A stretch of DNA of 7,192 nt from Thermoplasmata archaeon (GTDB lineage: Archaea > Thermoplasmatota > Thermoplasmata > Lutacidiplasmatales > UBA184): contig JAJYUO010000062.1 of the NCBI GenBank assembly GCA_021792485.1, positions 1-7,192 of the forward strand, read 5' to 3'. The notes under the pieces were generated by a model that ran no database searches, was not told the DNA's origin, and saw nothing but the letters and a program-made list of their open reading frames with translations. A program made the translations under genes and the position numbers. Shown one piece after another: positions 1 to 4,508 of this stretch. The stretch's first letter is position 1, and every line of letters starts with the position of its first letter.

Positions 1-1
1 C

Positions 2-499
2 TTCTTCCGCGTGACGAAAGAAGGGTCGACCGTCAACGGTCTCATGGACTCGCTCGGGATCTCGATGTCGATGGCGCTCCAGCACGGAGTGCCGCTCAAG
101 GACCTCGTCCGAAAGCTCGCGCACATGCGGTTCGAACCGGCCGGCGCGACCAACAACCGGAAGATCCGCTTCGCGCAGTCGATCCCCGACTACGTCGCGC
201 GGTGGCTGTCGCTCGAGTTCCTCACCGAGGCCGACCGTCGCGCGATCGGCCTCGAGGGCCCGGCCGAAGGCACTGGGAACGGCAACGGACACGCGACGGC
301 CTCCGTGGCCCCGTCCCCGAGCACCGTCGTGAAGTTCGAGGTCAAGCCGCTCGACGCATTCGAGCCGGCAGCGGCCGGCGAGGGAGGCGGGCGGGTCATG
401 GAGGACTCGCCGACGTGCCCGGTCTGCGGCGGCATCATGGTTCGCTCGGGCACGTGCTATGCGTGCCCGACGTGCGGCGCCACCAGCGGGTGCTCGTAG
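2..499 (+). CDS. nrdJ: Adenosylcobalamin-dependent (class II) ribonucleoside-diphosphate reductase, C-terminal part
   Basis: This is the 3' end of a class II ribonucleotide reductase, which reduces ribonucleotides to deoxyribonucleotides with a B12 radical cofactor. The reading frame is open from the window edge (about 165 residues visible), so the GTG at position 11 is an internal valine codon and not the start. Family signatures are the run GSTVNGLMDSLG, then ALQHGVPLKDLV, RFEPAGATNN and IPDYVARWLSLEFL, which match the conserved end of the NrdJ barrel. A low-complexity linker of roughly 60 residues follows. The last 27 residues hold six cysteines (CPVC, TCYACPTC and SGC), the zinc-ribbon-like redox tail that re-reduces the active site in this family. 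The catalytic core and cobalamin-contact regions lie outside the window. The gene converges on the MFS gene. The identification is firm. Confidence 0.93.
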   Translation, partial: FFRVTKEGSTVNGLMDSLGISMSMALQHGVPLKDLVRKLAHMRFEPAGATNNRKIRFAQSIPDYVARWLSLEFLTEADRRAIGLEGPAEGTGNGNGHATASVAPSPSTVVKFEVKPLDAFEPAAAGEGGGRVMEDSPTCPVCGGIMVRSGTCYACPTCGATSGCS

Positions 500-506
500 G
501 ATCCGC

Positions 507-523
507 GGCGCCTCCGTGGCGCC
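507..523. terminator. Short GC hairpin between convergent genes, possible bidirectional terminator
   Basis: The self-complementary hexamer GGCGCC occurs twice, at 507-512 and 518-523, separated by five bases. It can form a 6-bp stem with a 5-nt loop on either strand. It lies 7 bp past the nrdJ stop (497-499) and 7 bp past the MFS stop (531-533, minus strand), which is where a shared terminator would sit. There is no T-tract on either side, so it is not a canonical intrinsic terminator. In a GC-rich genome such a repeat can arise by chance. Confidence 0.3.
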
Positions 524-530
524 CGTCCTC

Positions 531-2225
531 CTAGGAAGACTCCGTCTCTTCCGGGAGGATGACCCGGGGGTACGGTCCGGGCGCGGCGCCGCTCGCGGCG
601 GGCGCGTCGCTGCGCGTGCCGTCCGTGGCGAACTTGTAGTTGCGCAGGAAGAGGCTCAGCACGAGCCCGAAGAGAGCGGTCGCGGCCAGGACGATGAAGA
701 CCCACTGGAACGCCGCGACGGTGTAGACGGGCTGGCGGCCGATGGGAGGCGGGTAGGTGACGTAGCGGGCGACGTACGAGGCGATGATCGAGCTGACCAG
801 CACGGGCCCGATCGCGCTGCCGAGGTTCCGGAACGTCTGGTTCATCCCGGTCTGGACCCCGAGCTCGGCGGGCCCGACGCTGAGCACGATCACGTTCGAC
901 ATCGCGATCAGGATGCCGACGGTCCCCACGAGCACCAGCACCGGGGCGACGACCAGGATCCCGGGGACCGGCTGGGCGACGTTGTACGGAGGCAGGGAGG
1001 GGGACAGCGTCGAGAATAGCCCGAGCTGGAACGCCGGGTTCGCGTACTGCGTGAGCAGCAGCGCCCCGAGGGCGCTGAGACCGAACCCGAGGATCATGAT
1101 CGGCTTGGGGCCGTACTTCGACGTCGCGCGACCGAGCGGCATGCCGAAGGCGAGCATCGCTCCCGCCGACGGGAGCGCGAGGATCCCCATCCACAGCTCC
1201 GACTGGCCGAACCCCGTAAGGCTCACGTGGAGCGTGTAGGGGAGCTCGATGAGGATGACGAGCCCCGTGAACACGAGGAACAACATGAGCCCGGCGACGA
1301 CCCCGTTGATGTTGCTGACGAGGATGTTCCGTGCCTTCAACGACTTCAGTCGGACCACCGGGAAGCGGGCCCGCAGCTCCCACCATGCGAAAAACGCGAA
1401 GAGGACCGCGGCGAGGATCAGGAACTCGGGGACCCCCCACGTGACGGATCCGATCGTCCCGCCGGTCAGGCTGAAGAACGGCCAGTAGCTCGACTCGGTG
1501 ATCCCGAGCATCAGCATCGCGAGGCCGAGGCCCAGCGAGGCGATCCCCGGGAGGTCGAGCGATTCGCCGGTCTTGGTCGGCGACTCCCGCAGGATGTACG
1601 CCGCGAGGATGGGGAGCGCGACCGCGAACGGGATCACGGTGTGGTAGGTGAGCTGCCAGCCGTAGTCCTGGGCGATCCAGCCGCCCAAGACGAGGCCGAC
1701 GCACGCCCCGGCCGCGAACATCGCGCTGATGATCCCCTGGGCGCGTCCGACCTCGCTCGGCGGGAAGAACTCGGGGATCATCGCGAAGGCGAGCGGAAAC
1801 ATCCCCATCCCGATCCCCTGGATCGCGCGGGCCGCGATCAGCAGGTAGATCTGGTCGCGCACGCTCACGCCGAGCGCCGCCCCGATGTCGGGGGTGAAGC
1901 CGGCGATCGACACGGCGACGGCGTAGACGCCCATCGCGACCAGGAGCATCCGCTTCTTGCCGTAGATGTCCCCGAGCTTTCCAAAGACCGGCGTCGCGAC
2001 GACCCCGACCAGAAGATAGGCGGACAGGATCCAGACGACCGTCGAGTCGGGCGGGTAGTCGAAGAACGTGACGAAGTTGTTGAACGCCGGGAGCACCATC
2101 GTCTCCACGTAGGTGACCATCAGCGCCATCCCGGCGAGGATGACCAGCATGTTGCGCGCGGAGCGCGGATGGTAGGCCTGCCCTCCCGCGGCTGTCCGGA
2201 CGGTCGTGTTCGCGATGGCGCTCAC
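531..2225 (-). CDS. MFS transporter, DHA2-like, about 14 transmembrane segments
   Basis: This is a 564-residue integral membrane protein of the major facilitator superfamily, probably a proton-driven drug or metabolite exporter. Motif A between TM2 and TM3 is clear at residues 82-92 (GKLGDIYGKKR). The TM4 signature RAIQGIGMG sits at 133-141. The TM5 motif C region is GACVGLVLGG (173-182), with leucine where the usual motif has proline. Hydrophobic segments continue to about residue 528, including a late TM carrying MNQTFRNLGSAIGP (461-474). The C-terminal tail of about 35 residues is polar. The length and TM count fit the 14-TM DHA2 group rather than the 12-TM group. The start is GTG at 2225 with only a weak GGGG (2234-2237) ahead of it; a later start is possible but would have to leave TM1 (from about residue 26) intact. 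The substrate cannot be read from the sequence. Confidence 0.9.
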   Translation of the reverse strand: MSAIANTTVRTAAGGQAYHPRSARNMLVILAGMALMVTYVETMVLPAFNNFVTFFDYPPDSTVVWILSAYLLVGVVATPVFGKLGDIYGKKRMLLVAMGVYAVAVSIAGFTPDIGAALGVSVRDQIYLLIAARAIQGIGMGMFPLAFAMIPEFFPPSEVGRAQGIISAMFAAGACVGLVLGGWIAQDYGWQLTYHTVIPFAVALPILAAYILRESPTKTGESLDLPGIASLGLGLAMLMLGITESSYWPFFSLTGGTIGSVTWGVPEFLILAAVLFAFFAWWELRARFPVVRLKSLKARNILVSNINGVVAGLMLFLVFTGLVILIELPYTLHVSLTGFGQSELWMGILALPSAGAMLAFGMPLGRATSKYGPKPIMILGFGLSALGALLLTQYANPAFQLGLFSTLSPSLPPYNVAQPVPGILVVAPVLVLVGTVGILIAMSNVIVLSVGPAELGVQTGMNQTFRNLGSAIGPVLVSSIIASYVARYVTYPPPIGRQPVYTVAAFQWVFIVLAATALFGLVLSLFLRNYKFATDGTRSDAPAASGAAPGPYPRVILPEETESS

Positions 2226-2261
2226 GGAGAACGCCCCACGGGGCCGACGGGGAGTTTGCCA

Positions 2262-2287
2262 CGGGATAACGGTTCCCCTCTATCCCG
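2262..2287 (-). promoter_or_regulatory. Inverted repeat upstream of the MFS gene, candidate operator
   Basis: The arms CGGGATA (2262-2268) and TATCCCG (2281-2287) form a perfect 7-bp inverted repeat with a 12-bp spacer. The centre is about 50 bp upstream of the MFS start codon, inside the 83-bp gap between that gene and the stop of the preceding minus-strand gene. It contains the most AT-rich bases of the gap. On the minus strand, GTTATCCC (2270-2263) could serve as a weak TATA or -10 element overlapping one arm. This geometry suits a dimeric regulator controlling an efflux gene. No regulator gene is in the window, so the assignment is inferred from geometry only. Confidence 0.35.
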
Positions 2288-2308
2288 CCGGCGCGCCGGA
2301 GAGGAGGA

Positions 2309-2701
2309 TCAGCGGAGGGCGTAGCGCGCGAGCGCGATCAGGTCCGGGATTCCGATCGGCGCGGTCGCGGTCCGGCGGGCCGGCCATGTCGCGACCAGCG
2401 CCCCCTGCGGAAACCGGTCGTCCTCGCCGGCCCCGAGGGAGGAGAGGGAAGGGAGGCGGTCGGCCCGGTCGATTTCCAGGAGGAGCACCAGCGCGCCGAC
2501 CGGCCCGGAGTCCGCGACGATCGAGTAGGCGCCCCGTCCCTTCGGACGGCGCTCGATCCGCGCCTCCTCGTCGTGCAGGCGCGCGATCCGCGCGCGCACG
2601 CCGATCGGGGACGCGGGCGCTGGTCGCCAGGCGATCCGCGCCTCCTCCGCCACGAGGCGAGGGCGCAGGGGATCGTCCGGCGGAAAGATCGGCGGGCTCA
2701 C
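2309..2701 (-). CDS. Conserved-looking hypothetical protein coupled to the DUF2400 gene
   Basis: I do not recognise this 130-residue protein. It starts with GTG at 2701, and the GTGA at 2698-2701 also contains the stop codon of the DUF2400 gene. That four-base overlap is typical of translational coupling. A G-run at 2706-2710 could act as a weak ribosome-binding site. The N-terminal half is charged and contains two similar segments, EEARIAWRP (residues 19-27) and EEARIERRP (45-53). A central hydrophobic strand follows, GPVGALVLLLEIDRAD (66-81), and the C-terminal half is mixed. There are no cysteines, no signal peptide and no convincing membrane helix. It is probably a small soluble alpha/beta protein. 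The same frame stays open further upstream, but there it is antisense-phase noise inside the DUF2400 gene. The overlap supports it being a real gene whose product acts with the DUF2400 protein. Confidence 0.65.
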   Translation of the reverse strand: MSPPIFPPDDPLRPRLVAEEARIAWRPAPASPIGVRARIARLHDEEARIERRPKGRGAYSIVADSGPVGALVLLLEIDRADRLPSLSSLGAGEDDRFPQGALVATWPARRTATAPIGIPDLIALARYALR

Positions 2702-3570
2702 GATGCCCCCGGGACGGGACGCCACATCCGGCAGTCCGGCCGGACGGCGCATGGCCCGCAGACGTCGATGTCCCGTCGCTTCGGGCAATCCCCGCTGATA
2801 CCGGTGTGGCACAGGACGAAGTCGAACCGAACGGGATCGACCGGATCGATCCGCCGCAGAGCGGCCGTCACTTCCTCGACGGTGGCCCAGCTCCGCGTCC
2901 GCCGTTGGGTGAGGCCCAAGTGGTAAGCAATCCAGAAGACGTGCTGATCCAGAGGTATCCGCAGCTCGCCCATCGGTATCCGGTTCCAGATACCGACGTC
3001 CGGGAACCGGTTTCGCACCATCCAGCGCACGTAGAGGGTCATCCGCTTGGCCGGGCTGTGCTGCGGGTCGAGGGGGCTCGGGAAGAGGGCGCGGTAGCCT
3101 CTCGGAGCATCCCGACCGCCGTTTGGACCCCGCGCGGCGCGGGCGAGGGAGTCGATCCCGCTCGCAAAACCTCCATTCTCCATGCCTTCGAGGAAGACCT
3201 CCTCGAGCGACGCGTAGGAGTCGTAGATCGCGTGCAGTCGCCGGGCGAGGTACGTCATCTGGTCCCCCCGAATCCACCGGTGACGGAATCCTCGCCACGG
3301 ATCCGGTCGGCCGCGGTCGCGGACGACGCGCACGAGATCCCCGCCGGCGAGCTCGACCAGATGGCGGATCGATCCGCGGATCGCCGTCGTGTTGCCGACC
3401 GCGAGCGTGGCGCCGTAGAGGGCAGCAACCTCCGCATGGCGGCGGTCCGTGCAGTACGACCGGATCTGGGCGATCGGATCGGCGCGGAACGAGCGCTGGA
3501 ACGGGAACCGGTCGTAGAGCGTCGTGAGATGGGCTCCGAGCTCCGGGCTGGGCGCATGCGCTCGTGCCAC
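2698..3570 (-). CDS. TIGR02757/DUF2400 family protein, putative DNA glycosylase-like Fe-S protein
   Basis: This 290-residue protein matches the TIGR02757 (DUF2400) pattern along its length: LTTLYDRF near residue 15, AALYGATLAVGN (49-60), FRHRWIRGDQM (95-105), SYASLEEVF (118-126), LFPSP (162-166), SPAKRMTLYVRWMVR (172-186), IPLDQHVFWIAYHLGLT (205-221) and DPVRFDF (245-251). The family is little characterised. K175 and D208 (in LDQH) look like the Lys/Asp pair of HhH-GPD DNA glycosylases, with D208 equivalent to the Asp of VDTH in endonuclease III. The C-terminus has C262-x8-C271-x2-C274-x5-C280, close to the endonuclease III 4Fe-4S loop, plus an extra C254. The start is GTG at 3570 with no Shine-Dalgarno sequence, so a leaderless mRNA is possible. 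Its stop overlaps the start of the downstream unknown gene. The family call is strong; the glycosylase activity is inferred. Confidence 0.87.
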   Translation of the reverse strand: MARAHAPSPELGAHLTTLYDRFPFQRSFRADPIAQIRSYCTDRRHAEVAALYGATLAVGNTTAIRGSIRHLVELAGGDLVRVVRDRGRPDPWRGFRHRWIRGDQMTYLARRLHAIYDSYASLEEVFLEGMENGGFASGIDSLARAARGPNGGRDAPRGYRALFPSPLDPQHSPAKRMTLYVRWMVRNRFPDVGIWNRIPMGELRIPLDQHVFWIAYHLGLTQRRTRSWATVEEVTAALRRIDPVDPVRFDFVLCHTGISGDCPKRRDIDVCGPCAVRPDCRMWRPVPGAS

Positions 3571-3665
3571 GGGGTCGCAAGGCCGGGAGCCGCGTTTACG
3601 GTTGCGCTCGACGGCACGCGACGGCGCAAACCTCTTCGAGGGAGCGCTCTCCTAGGAGGATCTCG
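3571..3665. promoter_or_regulatory. Divergent intergenic region between the DUF2400 and GNAT genes
   Basis: This 95-bp gap must hold the starts of both transcription units. Its clearest T/A run is TTTA at 3595-3598. Read on the minus strand this gives GTAAAC, centred 26-27 bp ahead of the GTG start of the DUF2400 gene. That is the spacing expected for an archaeal TATA box on a leaderless transcript, and it fits the lack of a Shine-Dalgarno sequence there. The core is a poor TATA match, so confidence is low. On the plus-strand side I see no convincing promoter, only the strong ribosome-binding site described separately. Confidence 0.3.
3655..3660 (+). promoter_or_regulatory. Ribosome-binding site that fixes the GNAT start
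   Basis: GGAGGA lies five bases upstream of the ATG at 3666. It is the strongest Shine-Dalgarno match in the window. It selects this ATG over the in-frame ATG at 3564, whose extra 34 residues are arginine-rich and resemble nothing in the family. Confidence 0.75.
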
Positions 3666-4481
3666 ATGACGGACGAGCCGACGGTCCGTGCCGGCATCGA
3701 TCGGGACTGGCTCTCGCGCGCGGTCCGGCGGGAGCCGATGATGCACGCCTTCGCGGCGTGGGATGTCGTCTGGGAGCCGGATCGCGTCCGGATCTTCTCC
3801 TGCGGACCGGAGCGCTCGCCGATCGGATACCTGCTCGTATGGCTCGGGGACCCGGCCCGTCCGGTCGCCCATTGGGTGGGGGATCCGAAGGTCACTCGGG
3901 CCCTGGCGGATCATCTCCCTCCTCGTCCGCTGATCGTCGGAGGACCCGACGGCTGCGTGGCGATCGTGGAGGCCGCCCGCGGCCCGGTTCGCTGGTCGTT
4001 CATCGATCGCCTGATCGCGCGGCCGGCCGGCGAGGTCCCGCACAGCGGAGACGATCGGATCCACGTTGTGGGACCCGATGAGGTCCTGCGGATCCGGGAG
4101 TGGGCCTCCCGCCACGCCGATCCGTTCGTTCGGAGCTACGCCCAGCTCGCGTTCGACCCGGACCGGCGCTTTGCATGGGCCGCTTGGGAGGGGTCCCGGC
4201 CGATCGGAGTCGCCTTCGCGTCGGTACGGCTCCCCGAGGTGTGGCTTCTCAACGGGATCTTCGTCGAGGAGGGAGCCCGCCGTCAGGGGTTGGGGGCGGC
4301 CCTGACCGCCTTTGGGATGGAGGCGGCGCGGCGCGCGGGAGCCCCTACCGCCCTCTATGTCCGAGAGGGGAACCTCGGGGCGCGACGCGTCTACGATCGA
4401 TTGGGATTCCGGCCCGTGGACCGGATCGCCTGGATCGAAACCGCCGAACTCCCCGGCCCTCCCCGGAGCGAAGACCGTTAG
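3666..4481 (+). CDS. GNAT family N-acetyltransferase with an N-terminal extra domain
   Basis: This 271-residue protein would transfer an acetyl group from acetyl-CoA to an amine; the substrate is unknown. The GNAT fold occupies about residues 130-260. The acetyl-CoA pyrophosphate-binding motif is RRQGLGA (205-211), preceded by the beta-strand LNGIFVEEG (195-203). ALYVREGN (229-236) and the RRVYDRLGF segment (240-248) with Y243 complete the motif B region, where the Tyr often acts as general acid. The first 125 residues contain strands such as IGYLLVWLG and PLIVGG and look like a second, degenerate GNAT-like half without the RxxGxG/A motif, as in FR47-like two-domain acetyltransferases. The polX start lies 27 bp downstream on the same strand, so the two genes are probably co-transcribed. 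The family assignment is firm; any role in modifying protein or antibiotic would be a guess. Confidence 0.88.
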   Translation: MTDEPTVRAGIDRDWLSRAVRREPMMHAFAAWDVVWEPDRVRIFSCGPERSPIGYLLVWLGDPARPVAHWVGDPKVTRALADHLPPRPLIVGGPDGCVAIVEAARGPVRWSFIDRLIARPAGEVPHSGDDRIHVVGPDEVLRIREWASRHADPFVRSYAQLAFDPDRRFAWAAWEGSRPIGVAFASVRLPEVWLLNGIFVEEGARRQGLGAALTAFGMEAARRAGAPTALYVREGNLGARRVYDRLGFRPVDRIAWIETAELPGPPRSEDR

Positions 4482-4498
4482 GAGGAGGCGCCTTCTCC
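4481..4498 (+). promoter_or_regulatory. Near-palindrome sequestering the Shine-Dalgarno sequence ahead of polX
   Basis: The only purine-rich ribosome-binding sequence before polX is GGAGGAGG at 4481-4488, beginning on the last base of the GNAT stop codon. The bases that follow make 4481-4498 an 18-bp near-palindrome with one G-T mismatch. In RNA this folds as a stem of about 7 bp (4481-4487 with 4492-4498, one G-U pair) around a GCGC loop. The polX ATG is 20 bases after the Shine-Dalgarno sequence, too far for normal use, and 10 bases after the stem. The element may throttle polX translation or couple it to GNAT translation, or act as a weak terminator. None of these is proven. Confidence 0.35.
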
Positions 4499-4508
4499 CT
4501 CTCGGCCC

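Noticed and set aside
457..2262. A 601-codon open frame on the minus strand largely coincident with the MFS gene
   Set aside because: Its translation is Arg/Pro/Gly/Asp-rich with no motifs. It is an out-of-frame shadow of the MFS gene, which has clear MFS signatures.
2288..2299. A 12-bp palindrome, CCGGCGCGCCGG, after the small unknown gene
   Set aside because: It is pure G/C without a loop or T-tract. Such palindromes are expected by chance at this base composition.
2702..3580. Upstream extension of the small unknown gene to an ATG at 3580
   Set aside because: That part lies out of frame inside the DUF2400 gene and reads as Arg/Pro-rich noise. The GTGA overlap at 2698-2701 gives a better start.
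3564..3665. Longer GNAT start at ATG 3564
   Set aside because: The added 34 residues are basic and not family-like, and a strong Shine-Dalgarno sequence points to ATG 3666.
2206..3669. A 487-codon plus-strand open frame opposite the DUF2400 gene and the small coupled gene
   Set aside because: The composition is typical of a GC-rich antisense shadow, and the DUF2400 motifs are on the other strand.
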